Shown here: positions 44,687-55,093 of the stretch, piece after piece | Layout: each line of letters opens with the position of its first letter | Numbering within the stretch: position 1 is the stretch's first letter | NCBI RefSeq assembly: GCF_000277125.1 | Contig: NC_016946.1 | Span: 4,712,001-4,776,000, forward strand | Direction of reading: 5' to 3' | Source: Mycobacterium intracellulare ATCC 13950 | GTDB lineage: Bacteria; Actinomycetota; Actinomycetes; Mycobacteriales; Mycobacteriaceae | DNA: 64,000 nucleotides | Position numbers and translations under genes: made by a program | Notes under the pieces: generated by a model | What the model was told of the DNA's origin: nothing | Databases searched by the model: none | The model's input: the letters and a program-made list of their open reading frames with translations, nothing else

Positions 44687-45699
44687 GGTTTGTCGCCTCT
44701 CGATCGGTGCTGATTCCGATCAACTACCTGACCTCCAGCATTACGCACCGACGGGCCCATGAGGGCGGTTCCGTCGGCTTCACTGTCGAGTTTGCGCAGA
44801 ATGAGACCTTCCCGTAATGCCCACGGGCAAATATCCACCACTTCGATCGACAGCGCTCGCATGCTCGCCTCCGCCACCAGCGCACCCGCCACGATCTGCG
44901 GGGCGCGCTCGGCGCTCACTCCTTCCAGTTCCGCCCGGTCGGCGGTCGTCATCCTAGAGATGAAAGATATGAGTTGCCTGAGGCCGTTTGCTGTCAGCGT
45001 CCTCTTGACCCGCGGTCCGGCGCCCGACGGGGCCGCGCCGGTGAGCCGCGCCAGCGAGCGGAACGTCTTCGACGACGCCACCGCCAGGTCGGGACTGCCG
45101 GCGTCGAGGATCTTCGCGCTGGCCTCGGCGAGTTCGGCGTCCAGCCAATCCCGCAGCATCGCCACCCGGCGCCGCCCGGGCGGATCGTCGGGCAACCACT
45201 CGCGGGTCAACCGGCCGGCGCCCAGCGGCAGCGACATCGCGACTTCGGGCTCCTCGTCCAGGCCGCTGGACATCTCCAGCGAGCCGCCACCGATGTCGAG
45301 GTTGATGATCCGCCCCGCGCTCCACCCGTACCAGCGGCGCACCGCCAAAAAGGTCAGCCGCGACTCGTCGACTCCGGTCAGCACCCGCAACTCGACACCG
45401 GTCTCCTTGCGGACCCGGCTCAGCACGTCGTCGGAGTTGCCGGCATCACGGACCGCCGAGGTGGCGAAGGCCATCAGCTCCTCGCAGCCCGAACTGTCGG
45501 CGATCTTGGCGAATTCGTCGATTGTGGAGATCAGCTTCTCGGCACCACGTTTGGTGATCTTGCCGGCGCTGTCGGTGGCCTCGGCCAGCCGCAGGGTGGC
45601 CTTCGTCGAACTCATCGGCGTCGGATGACCGCCCCGGTGGGCATCGACCACCAGGAGATGCACCGTGTTGCTGCCCACGTCGAGAACGCCCAATCGCAC
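44683..45699 (-). CDS. ppx1: Exopolyphosphatase/GppA family phosphatase Ppx1
   Basis: A 338-residue ASKHA-fold phosphatase. The N-terminal signature is [15 protein letters not shown], the second phosphate motif is [11 protein letters not shown], and [12 protein letters not shown] lies between. The family degrades polyphosphate or (p)ppGpp; M. tuberculosis Rv0496 is an exopolyphosphatase for short chains. GTG at 45699. It starts the ppx1-Rv0497 coupled pair and lies close to senX3-regX3, a phosphate-sensing system. Confidence 0.88.
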   Translation of the reverse strand: MRLGVLDVGSNTVHLLVVDAHRGGHPTPMSSTKATLRLAEATDSAGKITKRGAEKLISTIDEFAKIADSSGCEELMAFATSAVRDAGNSDDVLSRVRKETGVELRVLTGVDESRLTFLAVRRWYGWSAGRIINLDIGGGSLEMSSGLDEEPEVAMSLPLGAGRLTREWLPDDPPGRRRVAMLRDWLDAELAEASAKILDAGSPDLAVASSKTFRSLARLTGAAPSGAGPRVKRTLTANGLRQLISFISRMTTADRAELEGVSAERAPQIVAGALVAEASMRALSIEVVDICPWALREGLILRKLDSEADGTALMGPSVRNAGGQVVDRNQHRSRGDKP

Positions 45700-45814
45700 G
45701 TAGACAACCTAACGGGGCGTCGCCGGCAGGCTTTTGCGCGACCCGGTTAACCCACCGTGATCACGGCCATACGGGCCGCGAGTGTCAGCGGCGCGGCCGC
45801 GCCGAAATGTGGTC

Positions 45815-45820
45815 TAACGT
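45815..45820 (+). promoter_or_regulatory. -10 box TAACGT for a leaderless transcript
   Basis: TAACGT matches the mycobacterial TANNNT -10 and ends 7 nt before the GTG at 45828, so transcription should start at or next to that codon. This supports GTG 45828 over the in-frame ATG at 45807. Confidence 0.5.
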
Positions 45821-45827
45821 GGACTCC

Positions 45828-46622
45828 GTGGCGAATTCGCACCCAGAACCCGGACAGCCGGGCCACGAGGTCGAACTGGATTTCGCCCGCGAATGGGTGG
45901 AGTTCTACGACCCCGACAACCCCGAGCACCTGATCGCCGCCGACCTGACCTGGCTGCTCTCGCGGTGGACGTGTGTCTTCGGCACGCCCGCCTGCCAGGG
46001 CACGGTGGAGGGCCGCCCCGACGACGGATGTTGCTCACATGGCGCGTTCTTGTCCGACGACGACGACCGCGCCCGCCTCGACGACGCGGTGAAAAAGCTG
46101 ACCGCCGCCGACTGGCAGTATCGCGAAAAAGGCTTGGGCCGCAAGGGATATCTGGAGCTCGACGAGCATGAGGGCCAGCCCCAGTACCGCACCCGCAAAC
46201 ACAAGGACGCGTGCATTTTCCTCAACCGGCCCGGCTTCGCGGGCGGCGTCGGCTGCGCGCTGCACAGCAAGGCCCTCAAGCTCGGTGTGCCGCCGCTGAC
46301 CATGAAGCCGGATGTCTGCTGGCAGTTGCCGATCCGTCGCAGCCAGGAGTGGGTGACCCGGCCCGACGGCACCGAGATCCTCAAGACCTGGGTCACCGAA
46401 TACGACCGCCGCGGCTGGGGTTCCGGGGGCGCCGACCTGCACTGGTACTGCACCGGCGACCCAGCCGCCCACGTCGGCGCCAAGCAGGTGTGGGAAAGCC
46501 TGGCCGACGAACTCACCGAACTGCTGGGCGGCAAGGCCTACGCGGAGCTGGCCGCAATGTGCAAGCGCCGCAGCAAGTTAGGACTCATCGCGGTGCACCC
46601 GGCGACTCGCATCGCCGAGTAG
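45828..46622 (+). CDS. Cysteine-rich conserved protein (Rv0495c-like)
   Basis: A 264-residue soluble protein with at least seven conserved-looking cysteines in [34 protein letters not shown] and WYCTGD, suggesting a zinc or iron-sulfur site. A DUF3109/YkgJ-like relationship is possible. The GTG start is supported by a TANNNT box 7 nt upstream; the ATG at 45807 would lie upstream of that promoter. Convergent with regX3, only 3 nt between stops. Function unknown. Confidence 0.75.
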   Translation: MANSHPEPGQPGHEVELDFAREWVEFYDPDNPEHLIAADLTWLLSRWTCVFGTPACQGTVEGRPDDGCCSHGAFLSDDDDRARLDDAVKKLTAADWQYREKGLGRKGYLELDEHEGQPQYRTRKHKDACIFLNRPGFAGGVGCALHSKALKLGVPPLTMKPDVCWQLPIRRSQEWVTRPDGTEILKTWVTEYDRRGWGSGGADLHWYCTGDPAAHVGAKQVWESLADELTELLGGKAYAELAAMCKRRSKLGLIAVHPATRIAE

Positions 46623-46625
46623 CCG

Positions 46626-47309
46626 CTAGCCCTCCAGCTTGTAGCCCAGGCCCCGCACCGTCACCAGGTGCACCGGGTTGGCCGGGTCGGCTTCGATCTT
46701 GGACCGCAGGCGCTTGACGTGGACGTCGAGCGTCTTGGTGTCGCCGACGTAGTCCGCGCCCCATACCCGGTCGATCAGCTGCCCGCGGGTCAGCACCCGG
46801 CCACTGTTGCGCATCAGGTACTCGAGCAGGTCGAATTCCTTGAGCGGCAAGGTGATCGTGTCGCCGTTGACCGACACGACGTGGCGTTCGACGTCCATCC
46901 GCACCGGGCCCGACTCGAGCACGCCATCGCTGATCTCGGAGTCGTCCTCGCCGCCGCGGCGCAACACCGCCCGGATCCGCGCGATCAGCTCGCGCGCCGA
47001 ATAGGGCTTGGTCACATAGTCATCCGCGCCCAGCTCGAGACCCACGACCTTGTCGATCTCGCTGTCGCGGGCGGTCACCATGATCACCGGCACGCTGGAA
47101 CGCGCCCGCAATTGCTTGCAGACGTCGGTGCCAGACATTCCGGGCAGCATCAGGTCAAGTAGGACGATGTCGGCGCCGGCGCGGTCAAACTCGGCGAGCG
47201 CCGCCGACCCGTCGGTCACCACGGTGGCCTCAAAGCCCTCCTTGCGGAGCAGGAACGCCAGCGGATCGGCCAGCGACTCCTCGTCCTCCACGATCAGCAC
47301 ACTGGTCAT
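46626..47309 (-). CDS. regX3: OmpR-type response regulator RegX3
   Basis: A 227-residue response regulator: receiver domain with D52 in LLDLMLPG and the K of TKPYSARELIARI, then a winged-helix DNA-binding domain (DVHVKRLRSKIE, TVRGLGYKLE). Together with SenX3 it controls the phosphate-starvation response. ATG at 47309 shares its A with the stop of the 13-residue micro-ORF. GAGGAGG inside that micro-ORF is its ribosome binding site. Confidence 0.96.
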   Translation of the reverse strand: MTSVLIVEDEESLADPLAFLLRKEGFEATVVTDGSAALAEFDRAGADIVLLDLMLPGMSGTDVCKQLRARSSVPVIMVTARDSEIDKVVGLELGADDYVTKPYSARELIARIRAVLRRGGEDDSEISDGVLESGPVRMDVERHVVSVNGDTITLPLKEFDLLEYLMRNSGRVLTRGQLIDRVWGADYVGDTKTLDVHVKRLRSKIEADPANPVHLVTVRGLGYKLEG

Positions 47310-47350
47310 CAGCGCGATTCCTCCTCGGCATCGTCGTACGCGCGGGTCAT
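47309..47350 (-). CDS. 13-aa MIRU-like micro-ORF coupling senX3 and regX3
   Basis: It reads [13 protein letters not shown] and stops. The ATG at 47350 overlaps the senX3 stop (ATGA) and its own TGA overlaps the regX3 ATG (TGATG). This is the layout of the MIRU/ETR-D repeat found in the same intergenic site of M. tuberculosis, here reduced to a single short unit. Its job is most likely translational coupling; a functional peptide is not implied. Confidence 0.6.
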   Translation of the reverse strand: MTRAYDDAEEESR

Positions 47351-48576
47351 CGACTTAGTTCTTCCTCTCGTTGGGACCGGTCGGGCCGCACGTCGCGACC
47401 CTGCGCTTGCTCGGATTCGCCCTCGTCTCGAGGAGACGGCTTGGCCGCCGGAATGGACAGCGTGAATGTCGATCCGGTTCCCGGCTTGCTCCACACGCCG
47501 ATGGTGCCGTTGTGGTTAGCCGCGACGTGTTTGACGATGGCCAGGCCCAGCCCGCTGCCGCCGGTGGCCCGCGAACGCGCCTTGTCGCCCCGGAAGAAGC
47601 GCTCGAAGACCCGCTCCTGGTCTTCCAGGGCGATCCCGATCCCGCGATCCGTGACGGCGATCTCGACGTTCTCGCCGCGGCGGCGACGGCTGATCGACAC
47701 CGGCGAACCCGGCGGCGAATAGGCGATCGCGTTGGAGACCAGGTTGGCCAGCGCGGTGGTCAACAGCGTTTCGTCGCCGAGCACCCGCAACCCGCTGGGG
47801 GCGTCGGTACGGACCGCAATCTTGGTGTTCTCGGCGGCCACCTTGTGACGCGAAATCGCTTCGCTCACAACCTTATCGACGTCGACGTCGACGACGTTCG
47901 GCAGCGGTTCGGCGCCCTGCAGGCGGGACAGCTCGATCAGTTCGGCGACCATGTCCCCCAGACGGTTGGCTTCGACGAGCACCTTCTCGGCGAACCGCCG
48001 CACGGTTTCGGAGTCGTCGGCCGAGGCCAGCAGGGCCTCGGCGAGCAGGGCCATCGCACCCACCGGGGTCTTGAGCTCGTGGCTGACGTTGGCGACGAAG
48101 TCGCGCCGAGTCGCTTCCATCCGCGCGTAGTCGGACTGGTCGTGGGCGAAGACCACGGCGAACCGGCGGTCCTCTTCGCTGAGCAACCGGGCCTGCCCGT
48201 GCACCGATAGCCCGGACCGGGCGCCCGTCCGTTTCGAGGGCTGCAGGTCGAACTCGACGTCGACACCGGTCAGCGCCTGCTGCGCCGCCTCCCAGGCCTG
48301 GTCATCGAGCTGACGATCGCGCACCAGGCCGAGCTCCTTGGCCCGGTCGTTGAGGTAGACGACGTCGCGGTGGACGTCCACCACCGCCGCGCCCACCGGC
48401 ATCAGCGCCACGATGCATTCCAGCATCTGCCCGACGGTGATCCCGGTCCATTCGGTGCTCACCCGCTGCCGGCGCTGCATCGCGCGCGGCGACAGTCGGA
48501 CCCCGACCGCCACTCCTGCGGCCAGCGCCAGCACGGACAACACCCCGGCCAGCAACAGCGCCGAGAACACAGTCAC
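47347..48576 (-). CDS. senX3: Sensor histidine kinase SenX3
   Basis: A 409-residue kinase: one or two N-terminal helices ([19 protein letters not shown]), a PAS-like region around 50-150, the phospho-acceptor H166 in NVSHELKTP, and an ATPase domain with [22 protein letters not shown] and [12 protein letters not shown]. It phosphorylates RegX3 under phosphate limitation. GTG at 48576. Its stop overlaps the micro-ORF. The upstream region holds an ACACCT/AGGTGT dyad. Confidence 0.95.
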   Translation of the reverse strand: MTVFSALLLAGVLSVLALAAGVAVGVRLSPRAMQRRQRVSTEWTGITVGQMLECIVALMPVGAAVVDVHRDVVYLNDRAKELGLVRDRQLDDQAWEAAQQALTGVDVEFDLQPSKRTGARSGLSVHGQARLLSEEDRRFAVVFAHDQSDYARMEATRRDFVANVSHELKTPVGAMALLAEALLASADDSETVRRFAEKVLVEANRLGDMVAELIELSRLQGAEPLPNVVDVDVDKVVSEAISRHKVAAENTKIAVRTDAPSGLRVLGDETLLTTALANLVSNAIAYSPPGSPVSISRRRRGENVEIAVTDRGIGIALEDQERVFERFFRGDKARSRATGGSGLGLAIVKHVAANHNGTIGVWSKPGTGSTFTLSIPAAKPSPRDEGESEQAQGRDVRPDRSQREEELSR

Positions 48577-48641
48577 ATAGCAAATCCTACAAATCTTCCT
48601 GAACGCTGCCCTAGCAGAACGAGGCCAAAATCGGACAAGTC

Positions 48642-48661
48642 ACACCTTGCGTCACAGGTGT
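48642..48661. promoter_or_regulatory. Dyad ACACCT/AGGTGT upstream of senX3
   Basis: ACACCT at 48642-48647 and AGGTGT at 48656-48661, spacing 8 nt, 66-85 bp upstream of the senX3 GTG. It is in the right place for an operator, perhaps autoregulation by RegX3, but no consensus was matched. Confidence 0.3.
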
Positions 48662-48729
48662 TCCGCTCCCGTTCACGTGATGTTTGGCTAACGGGGCGTT
48701 CGCGCGACGGATTGCGCCGGGCGCAAACG

Positions 48730-49479
48730 TCAGCCGCGTCCCTGGCCGGCGACCGCGGCGGCACCGGCGGCGGCCGCCTCGGGGTCCAGATAGGTGCCGC
48801 CGGGCACCACCGGGCGCAGGTCGGCGTCCAGGTCGTAGCGCAGCGGGATGCCGGTCGGGATGTTCAGGCCCACGATGTCGTCGTCGGACATCCGATCGAG
48901 GTGCTTGACCAGGGCCCGCAGCGAGTTGCCGTGCGCGACGATCAGCACCGTCTTGCCGCTGCGCAGGTCCGGGACGATGACGTCGGTGAAATACGGCAGG
49001 AAACGGACGACCACGTCGGCGAGGCACTCGGTCAGCGGCCCGCCGCCGATGTCAGCGTAGCGGGGATCGGTGTCCTGGCTGTAGGTGCTGCCCTTCTCGA
49101 TCGGCGGGGGCGGCGTGTCGTAGCTGCGTCGCCAGGCCATGAACTGGTCGTCGCCGTAGCGCGCCTTGGTCTCGGCCTTGTCCAGGCCCTGCAGCGCCCC
49201 GTAATGGCGTTCGTTGAGCCGCCAGGTGCGCCGCACCGGGATCCACAGCCGGTCGGCGGCGTCCAGCGCCAGGTGCGCGGTGGAGATGGCCCGGCGCAGC
49301 AGCGACGTGTAGAGGACGTCGGGCAACAGATTGTGTTCGGCCAGCAGCTCGCCGCTGCGCACCGCCTCGGTGCGGCCCTTGTCGGTCAGCCCGACGTCCA
49401 CCCAACCGGTGAACAGGTTCAGCGAATTCCATTCGCTTTCACCGTGGCGGAGCAGGATCAGCGTGGCGGAGTCACCCAT
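48730..49479 (-). CDS. gpm1: 2,3-bisphosphoglycerate-dependent phosphoglycerate mutase
   Basis: A 249-residue glycolytic mutase interconverting 3- and 2-phosphoglycerate. The phosphohistidine is H12 in [26 protein letters not shown] and [12 protein letters not shown] are the remaining active-site motifs. ATG at 49479. A 56-bp tandem repeat lies just upstream, between it and the YbjN-like gene. Confidence 0.96.
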   Translation of the reverse strand: MGDSATLILLRHGESEWNSLNLFTGWVDVGLTDKGRTEAVRSGELLAEHNLLPDVLYTSLLRRAISTAHLALDAADRLWIPVRRTWRLNERHYGALQGLDKAETKARYGDDQFMAWRRSYDTPPPPIEKGSTYSQDTDPRYADIGGGPLTECLADVVVRFLPYFTDVIVPDLRSGKTVLIVAHGNSLRALVKHLDRMSDDDIVGLNIPTGIPLRYDLDADLRPVVPGGTYLDPEAAAAGAAAVAGQGRG

Positions 49480-49523
49480 GCCGGTTAGTCTCTCACGCGC
49501 TCATTCAGCGGTCGTCGTCGTCC

Positions 49524-49650
49524 GCATCGTCGTCTTCGCGGCTCAAAGCTCGACTCCTCCTCATCGCGCTTCGCGCTCTGCATCGTCGTCTTCGCGGCTC
49601 GAAGCTCGACTCCTTCTCATCGCGCTTCGCGCTCTGCATCGTCGTCTTCG
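49524..49650. repeat. 56-bp tandem repeat, 2.3 copies (ETR-C-like locus)
   Basis: Unit 1 is 49524-49579, unit 2 is 49580-49635, and 15 nt of a third unit run to 49650. The two full units differ at two positions (CAAAG/CGAAG and CCTCCTC/CCTTCTC). The array overlaps the 3' end of the YbjN-like gene, whose stop codon at 49617-49619 lies in unit 2. In M. tuberculosis the VNTR ETR-C (58-bp unit) lies next to Rv0487, the same gene. Confidence 0.85.
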
Positions 49651-50150
49651 TCGATCAGGTGGGCGAACGCCTGCAGGTTCTTCAGCGACTCGCCGCGCGA
49701 TACGCGCCACTCCCACTCTTTCTGGATCGACGAGCGAAAACCCAACTCCAGCAACGTATTAAAGTCCGAGTCCACCGCTTCGAGCACCTGGCCGAGCACC
49801 CGGTCGATCTCGTCGGCGTCCACCGACGGCAGCGACATGCGGCCCACCAGGTAGATGTCGCCGACGTTGTCCAGCGTGTAGGCCACGCCGTAGAGCCGGC
49901 GATTGCGCTTGAGCAGGAACCGGTACACGCCCTCGTGGTTCTCGTCCGGCTTGCGGCACACGAACGCCTCGACCCGCACCGAATGCTCGCCCACGCTCAG
50001 GATGGTGTTGGTCTTGAGCTTGCGCTCACCGGGCAGTTCCACCACCAACCCCGACGGACCGCCATGCGCGCCAGCGTGTTTCGAGTAGTTCAGCCCGCTT
50101 GCCCGCAGGGCATCCTCGATCACCCGTGACACATCGGTAGAGGAACTCAT
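49617..50150 (-). CDS. YbjN-domain protein (Rv0487-like)
   Basis: A 177-residue protein with a YbjN/bacterial sensory-transduction-chaperone-like fold: [40 protein letters not shown] and [20 protein letters not shown]. Function unknown. ATG at 50150 overlaps the mshA stop (ATGA). The last dozen residues ([10 protein letters not shown]) and the stop codon are encoded within the tandem repeat, so repeat number could alter the C-terminus. Confidence 0.82.
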   Translation of the reverse strand: MSSSTDVSRVIEDALRASGLNYSKHAGAHGGPSGLVVELPGERKLKTNTILSVGEHSVRVEAFVCRKPDENHEGVYRFLLKRNRRLYGVAYTLDNVGDIYLVGRMSLPSVDADEIDRVLGQVLEAVDSDFNTLLELGFRSSIQKEWEWRVSRGESLKNLQAFAHLIDEDDDAEREAR

Positions 50151-51421
50151 GCGCCCACCTCGCGGCGCTCGGCGGTGTACTCGCGGATCGCGCGGCGATA
50201 GCTGGCCAGCAGCGCATCGGTGGTGTGATCCCAGGAAAAGGTCGCCGCGTGGGCGACGGCCGCGCGGCCCATCTCCCCGGCCGCCGGCGCCGGCCTGCGC
50301 AGCAGCCCGTCCAGGGCGGCCGCCCATCGATCGACGTCGTGCCCGGCGACCAGCGTGCCGGTGACCCCGTCGCGCACGGCCACCGGCAGCCCGCCGACCG
50401 CGGCCGCCGCCACCGGGGTGCCGCAGGCCTGCGCCTCGAGGGCGACCAGGCCGAAGGACTCCGAATAACTCGGCACCGCAACGACATTGGCGGCCTGGAA
50501 CAAGGTGGCCAGGTTCGACCGCGACTGCGGGGGCAAAAAAGTCACCCGCGCGGTGATGCCGAGCTCGTCGGCCAGGCGGGCCAATCCGTCCGGGGAAGCC
50601 AGGCCGCTGCCCGACGGTCCGCCGGCCACGACGATCCGCACCCCCGGCAGTTTCGCCGCGGCACGCAACACGATGTCGGGGGCCTTCAGCGGCTGGATCC
50701 GGCCGACGAACGCCACGATGGGTTCGTCGGGTGGCAGGCCCAGCGCGGCCCGGGCGGCCGGACGATCGCCGGGCCGGAACACGTCGAGGTCCACGCCGGG
50801 ATGGACGACGTCGATCCGCGCCGGGTCGGCGTGGTGAATCGAGATCAGCTGCCTGGCCTCGTCGTCGGTGTTGACGATCAGCCGGTCGGCCTCGTCGACC
50901 ACCTGCTGCTCCCCCACCGTGCGCAGCGGCGGCTCGGGCGAGTCCCCCTCGGCCAGCGCCGCGTTCTTGACCGCGGCGAGGGTGTGCGCGGTGTGCACCA
51001 GCGGCACCGCCCAGCGGTCACGCGCCAGCCACCCCACCTGCCCGGACAGCCAATAATGCGAGTGCACGATGTCGTAGTAACCGGGCTCGTGGGATGCCTC
51101 GGCGCGCAATACGCCGGCCGCGAACGCGCACAGCTGGGTGGGCAGATCGTATTTGTCCAGCCCTTCGAACGGCCCCGCCACCACGTTGCGGACCAGCACT
51201 CCCGGCGCCACCCGCGCGACCGGCGGGTCGGCGGACGCGGTCGCCCGGGTGAAGATCTCCACCTCGATGCCCCGGCGCGCCAGATGCAACGCGGTCTGCA
51301 GCACGTAGACGTTCATGCCGCCTGCGTCGCCGGTGCCGGGCTGGGCCAGCGGGGAGGTGTGGACCGCCAACACTGCGACCCGGCGCGGTTCGTTCAGCCG
51401 GAAAACGTCATCGTGGCGCAC
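50147..51421 (-). CDS. mshA: D-inositol-3-phosphate glycosyltransferase MshA
   Basis: A 424-residue GT4 glycosyltransferase making GlcNAc-inositol-phosphate, the first step of mycothiol synthesis. [20 protein letters not shown] binds UDP-GlcNAc, [22 protein letters not shown] and the [17 protein letters not shown] motif are intact. GTG at 51421 gives VRHDD as in M. tuberculosis; a 20-residue insert of that protein is missing here, as is part of its C-terminal tail. The larger open frame to 51904 is a shadow of the ROK-like gene. Confidence 0.94.
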   Translation of the reverse strand: MRHDDVFRLNEPRRVAVLAVHTSPLAQPGTGDAGGMNVYVLQTALHLARRGIEVEIFTRATASADPPVARVAPGVLVRNVVAGPFEGLDKYDLPTQLCAFAAGVLRAEASHEPGYYDIVHSHYWLSGQVGWLARDRWAVPLVHTAHTLAAVKNAALAEGDSPEPPLRTVGEQQVVDEADRLIVNTDDEARQLISIHHADPARIDVVHPGVDLDVFRPGDRPAARAALGLPPDEPIVAFVGRIQPLKAPDIVLRAAAKLPGVRIVVAGGPSGSGLASPDGLARLADELGITARVTFLPPQSRSNLATLFQAANVVAVPSYSESFGLVALEAQACGTPVAAAAVGGLPVAVRDGVTGTLVAGHDVDRWAAALDGLLRRPAPAAGEMGRAAVAHAATFSWDHTTDALLASYRRAIREYTAERREVGA

Positions 51422-51443
51422 CCTGTCATCTTTACAGGACGGC

Positions 51444-52775
51444 TCAGGCGGACGACTCGTCCCGGGTGACCTCGTGCAGCCGGGCGTCGAGCGCCCCCGC
51501 CCGCCGCATCGCGCCCAGCGGGTCGGCGTACAGCCCGGACAGCGACACGGTCCCCGCGCCGGCCTCCTGCACCCGGTTGCCGAACGCGGTGAGGCGGATG
51601 TCGCGCGGCCCCAGCACCGAGCGTGCGGCGAACGCCGCCTCCACCTGCTCCATCGCCTCGGGGTATTCGGTGAACGCCTGGCCGCCGACGACCAGTTCGT
51701 CGGGGTTGAGCATGTCGCGCAGCAACGCCACCGCCTCGCCGAGCACCCGGCCCCGCTCGGCGAGCAGATCCTTGGCCTGCTGGTTGCCGGCGCGCGCCAC
51801 CCGCAACAGGTCGGCGATGCCGGTGGCGGGCCCGTTGGCGCGGTTCGCCGGGGCGAACGGCAGGATGCGCTGCTGGCGGGCGACGGCCACCACGGCCTCG
51901 TCACTGACGGTGGATTCCAGCTGACCGGTGCCGCCGAGCAGCTCGGACTGGGCCGGCAGGCTCGCGATGGTGCCCGGCCCGCTGGACGGGCAGTGCACCC
52001 GCCCGCCGATCACCAGCGCGTAGCCCACGGTCTCGCGGGCGTAGACGTACAGGCTGGTCGGCGAGCTGGGCAGGAACCGGCGCATGCCCAGCAGCAGCTC
52101 GGCTCCGGCCATGGCGTCGACGTGCGAGGCCACCGAAACCGGCAGGCCCAGCGCGTCGGCCAGCACCTGGCCGACCGGCGCCTGCCGCCAGCCCAGTCGC
52201 GGGTGGTCCACCTGGCCGGTGGCGCCGTCGACGGTGCCGCCGATGGCCACGCCGACCCACAGCGGCCGCCGCCGATGCCAACGCCGCAGGTATCGCCGGG
52301 CGCTGTCGGCCAGCGACGCCAGCGCGGGCCCGGCCGGGTTGCGCGGCGTCGGGGTCTCGACGGTGTCGAGGGTGCGGCCGAACAGGTCGGTGGCCACGAT
52401 GCTGGTGGTGCGCGCACCGATGTGGATGCCCAGCGTCACGAACGGCTCGTGGTTGACCTCGACCGGCACGCGCGGGCGGCCGATCGCGCCCGAGACGGCC
52501 AGGTCGGCGCGCTCGCGCAGCAGTCCCGCCTCCAGCAGGGCGATGACCTGACGGTTGACCGTCGCGATGCTCAGCGAAGTGACGCCGGCGATGACGTCAC
52601 GGCCGACGGGACCGCGCAGCCGGACGGCCCGGAAGACCGAGGCCGCCGCGGAGTCGGGGATGTGCAAGGCCGGCGGCACGATCTGCCGGCGCACCGAGCG
52701 GTGGCCCTTCTGGCCGGAATAGCCGACGACGCGGCCGGCCGAAAGATGGGTATGGGTGAGGGTATTGGTGGGCAC
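51444..52775 (-). CDS. ROK-family transcriptional regulator-like protein (Rv0485-like)
   Basis: A 443-residue protein with an N-terminal winged HTH ([23 protein letters not shown] near 50-75) and a C-terminal ROK sugar-kinase-like domain ([19 protein letters not shown]). The zinc-binding CxCGxxGCxE motif of true ROK proteins is absent, so it is probably a regulator without kinase activity. The M. tuberculosis homologue is reported to regulate PE/PPE genes. GTG at 52775, divergent from the SDR gene across a 179-bp region. Confidence 0.82.
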   Translation of the reverse strand: MPTNTLTHTHLSAGRVVGYSGQKGHRSVRRQIVPPALHIPDSAAASVFRAVRLRGPVGRDVIAGVTSLSIATVNRQVIALLEAGLLRERADLAVSGAIGRPRVPVEVNHEPFVTLGIHIGARTTSIVATDLFGRTLDTVETPTPRNPAGPALASLADSARRYLRRWHRRRPLWVGVAIGGTVDGATGQVDHPRLGWRQAPVGQVLADALGLPVSVASHVDAMAGAELLLGMRRFLPSSPTSLYVYARETVGYALVIGGRVHCPSSGPGTIASLPAQSELLGGTGQLESTVSDEAVVAVARQQRILPFAPANRANGPATGIADLLRVARAGNQQAKDLLAERGRVLGEAVALLRDMLNPDELVVGGQAFTEYPEAMEQVEAAFAARSVLGPRDIRLTAFGNRVQEAGAGTVSLSGLYADPLGAMRRAGALDARLHEVTRDESSA

Positions 52776-52864
52776 GAGCGTCCTTTTGTCCGAATTTTGC
52801 TGGCCATCTTGGCCACACCTGGCATGGGGTCAGGAGCGGCAAAGTGCGCAGCAACAACACGCAC

Positions 52865-52888
52865 CCGCCGCGCACAGACACGCGGCGG
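52865..52888. promoter_or_regulatory. 8-bp-arm inverted repeat in the ROK/SDR divergent region
   Basis: CCGCCGCG at 52865-52872 and CGCGGCGG at 52881-52888 flank an 8-nt spacer CACAGACA. It lies between the two divergent starts, about 90 bp from the ROK-like GTG, and is a candidate operator for that regulator. Confidence 0.4.
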
Positions 52889-52941
52889 TGGTGATGTCGG
52901 ACAGGGCGCTGTGAAGCACACGGAAAATTTAGCACGTTCAC

Positions 52942-52947
52942 TAAGGT
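52942..52947 (+). promoter_or_regulatory. -10 box TAAGGT for a leaderless SDR transcript
   Basis: TAAGGT (TANNNT) ends 7 nt before the ATG at 52955, so the mRNA should begin at the start codon. An AT-rich GGAAAATTTAG lies upstream. Confidence 0.45.
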
Positions 52948-52954
52948 TGTTTCG

Positions 52955-53704
52955 ATGGTTGAAACTGGCAGGAATGAACGCGTCGCGGTGATCACGGGAG
53001 CCAGCTCCGGAATCGGCGCGGCGACCGCTCGAACCCTGGCTGCGCAGGGCTTTCACATCGTCGCGGTGGCGCGCCGCGCCGACCGGATCCACGACCTGGC
53101 CGAGGAGATCGGCGGCACCGCGATTGTGGCCGATGTCACAGACGATGCGTCCGTCGACGCGCTGGCGAGCAAACTGAGCCGCGTCGACGTGCTGGTCAAC
53201 AACGCCGGCGGCGCCCGCGGACTGGAACCCGTCGCCGATGCCGACCTCGACCACTGGCGGTGGATGTGGGAGACCAACGTGATCGGCACGCTGCGGGTCA
53301 CCCGCGCGTTGCTGCCCAAGCTGATCGAGTCCGGTGACGGGCTGATCGTCACCGTCACTTCCGTTGCGGCACTTGAGGTTTACGACGGCGGCGCCGGCTA
53401 TACGGCGGCCAAACACGGCCAGGGCGCGCTGCACCGCACGCTGCGGGGCGAGCTACTGGGCAAACCGGTGCGGCTGACCGAGATCGCCCCGGGGGCCGTC
53501 GAAACGGAATTCTCGCTGGTGCGCTTCGACGGCGACCAACAGCGCGCGGATGCCGTCTACACCGGCATCACCCCGTTGGTGGCGGCCGACGTGGCCGAGG
53601 TGATCGAATTCGTCGCCTCGCGCCCGGCCCACGTCGATCTGGACCTGATCGTGATGAAGCCGCGCGACCAGGCGTCGGCCAGTCGCTTTAACCGCCGGGG
53701 GTAG
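52955..53704 (+). CDS. Short-chain dehydrogenase/reductase (Rv0484c-like)
   Basis: A 249-residue classical SDR: cofactor motif TGASSGIG (15-22), NNAGG, catalytic Y149-xxx-K153 in GYTAAKHG, with serine in VTSVAALE. The substrate is unknown. ATG at 52955 is supported by a TANNNT box 7 nt upstream. The final 17 nt overlap the convergent L,D-transpeptidase gene, giving complementary 3' ends. Confidence 0.88.
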   Translation: MVETGRNERVAVITGASSGIGAATARTLAAQGFHIVAVARRADRIHDLAEEIGGTAIVADVTDDASVDALASKLSRVDVLVNNAGGARGLEPVADADLDHWRWMWETNVIGTLRVTRALLPKLIESGDGLIVTVTSVAALEVYDGGAGYTAAKHGQGALHRTLRGELLGKPVRLTEIAPGAVETEFSLVRFDGDQQRADAVYTGITPLVAADVAEVIEFVASRPAHVDLDLIVMKPRDQASASRFNRRG

Positions 53705-55013
53705 CCGGACCGGTGGTGGCGGGCGTCGTCGTGGTCGGGGTGCCCGACAGGGTCGGCGCGTTGGACGGCGTGACGGGCGCCGTGACCGGAATCTGCGTCG
53801 ACGGCGGGTGCGCGGTGGGCGGCGGCAGCGCCGACATCGCCACCCAGGTGTCCCAGTCCACGGCCCAGTCCCAGATGTCGCCATCGGAGTAGGACAGCTG
53901 GATCGAGCTCCCGGTCACTTCGACCGGGTCGCCGTACATCGCCGACTGGTAGTACTGCTCGGCGTCGCCCGTGGACAGGTTGATGCAGCCGTTGGTGACG
54001 TTGGTGTTTCCCTGCGCGCCGGCGCTCGCCGGGTTGGCGTGGATGAACTCGCCGTTGTTGGAGATCCGCACCGCCCAGCGTTCGTGGATGTGGTTGTAGC
54101 CGGCCGCCGGGTTGGACATGTAGAAGTCGGCGTACTTCTCGCTGACCACGTGGATGCCGTTGCGGGTGACGTTGCGCGCCTTGTCGGCCTCGCCGTAGCT
54201 GCACGGGAAGTCCATGACGACGCCCTCGTCGCGGACCACCTGGATGCGGTGCGACGAGACTTCGGCCTTGACCACCTGCCGGCGGCCGATCTGGATGTTC
54301 AGCGAGATGTCCTCGGCGCCGTACGCGCTGTCGCCGAAGGGCAGGCCGTACAGCTTGGCCTCGACGCTGACGGTGGTGCCCGCCGGGTAGTACTCGCGGG
54401 TGCGCCAGTGCGCGCGGGCGCCCTGCGCCTCGTCGGGCAGCCAGGCCCAGCTGCCCTCGACGGGCGGGTTCGTCGTGACGGTCAGCGCCTTTTCGACGGC
54501 GGCCTTGTCGGTGATCGGGGCGTCGAACTGCAGGATGATCGGCGCCGCGACGCCGACGGTCTGGCCGTCGGCCAGCTGGAACGCCCCGCCGATCTTCTTG
54601 CTGGGCGAGACGGTGGTGAACTTCCCCGCAACCGGGACCGCCTTGCCGTCGTGCCCGACGGCCGAGCCGCTCCACGTGTAGGTCATGTCGTAGCCCAGGG
54701 GTTCGGAGGTCGTGTAGACGGTCCGGTCCTGGTTGAACGTTCCGGCGACGGCCTTGCCCGACGAATTCGACAGCGTGACGTGCTGGAACCACCCGTCGCT
54801 CACCTGGACGCTGACCGGGGCGATCGGCACCACGTTCTGGGTGGCGTCGGCGGGCTGGTACTTCAGCTGCAGCGCCGGCTGCTCCTTCTTCTCGGCTTGT
54901 TTCGCGGACGTGCCACCGCATGCGGCCAGCGCATTGGGGGCGAGCACGCCGAGCCCGAGGGTCGCCAAAGCAACGCGCCGGTTGAACGGCCGCGGGGCGC
55001 GGGACGGGGTCAC
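53688..55013 (-). CDS. lprQ: Lipoprotein L,D-transpeptidase LprQ (LdtMt5-like)
   Basis: A 441-residue lipoprotein that forms 3-3 peptidoglycan crosslinks. The lipobox LAAC puts the lipidated cysteine at C32. Two Ig-like domains precede the YkuD catalytic domain, with [10 protein letters not shown] and the nucleophile C343 in [10 protein letters not shown]. The C-terminus is a Pro/Thr-rich tail of about 50 residues. GTG at 55013 fits a TATCTT box 8 nt upstream, a leaderless arrangement. The frame extends far upstream antisense to murB and that part was excluded. Confidence 0.9.
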   Translation of the reverse strand: MTPSRAPRPFNRRVALATLGLGVLAPNALAACGGTSAKQAEKKEQPALQLKYQPADATQNVVPIAPVSVQVSDGWFQHVTLSNSSGKAVAGTFNQDRTVYTTSEPLGYDMTYTWSGSAVGHDGKAVPVAGKFTTVSPSKKIGGAFQLADGQTVGVAAPIILQFDAPITDKAAVEKALTVTTNPPVEGSWAWLPDEAQGARAHWRTREYYPAGTTVSVEAKLYGLPFGDSAYGAEDISLNIQIGRRQVVKAEVSSHRIQVVRDEGVVMDFPCSYGEADKARNVTRNGIHVVSEKYADFYMSNPAAGYNHIHERWAVRISNNGEFIHANPASAGAQGNTNVTNGCINLSTGDAEQYYQSAMYGDPVEVTGSSIQLSYSDGDIWDWAVDWDTWVAMSALPPPTAHPPSTQIPVTAPVTPSNAPTLSGTPTTTTPATTGPATPGG

Positions 55014-55021
55014 GAAAATCA

Positions 55022-55027
55022 AAGATA
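55022..55027 (-). promoter_or_regulatory. -10 box TATCTT for lprQ
   Basis: Reading on the minus strand, TATCTT (TANNNT) ends 8 nt before the GTG at 55013, consistent with a leaderless mRNA. Confidence 0.45.
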
Positions 55028-55093
55028 CCGGGGAAAATCCGCCGACCCGCCCGCGACAAATCGGGGTCTGGCCCGCGTCGGCAAATTTTGCGG

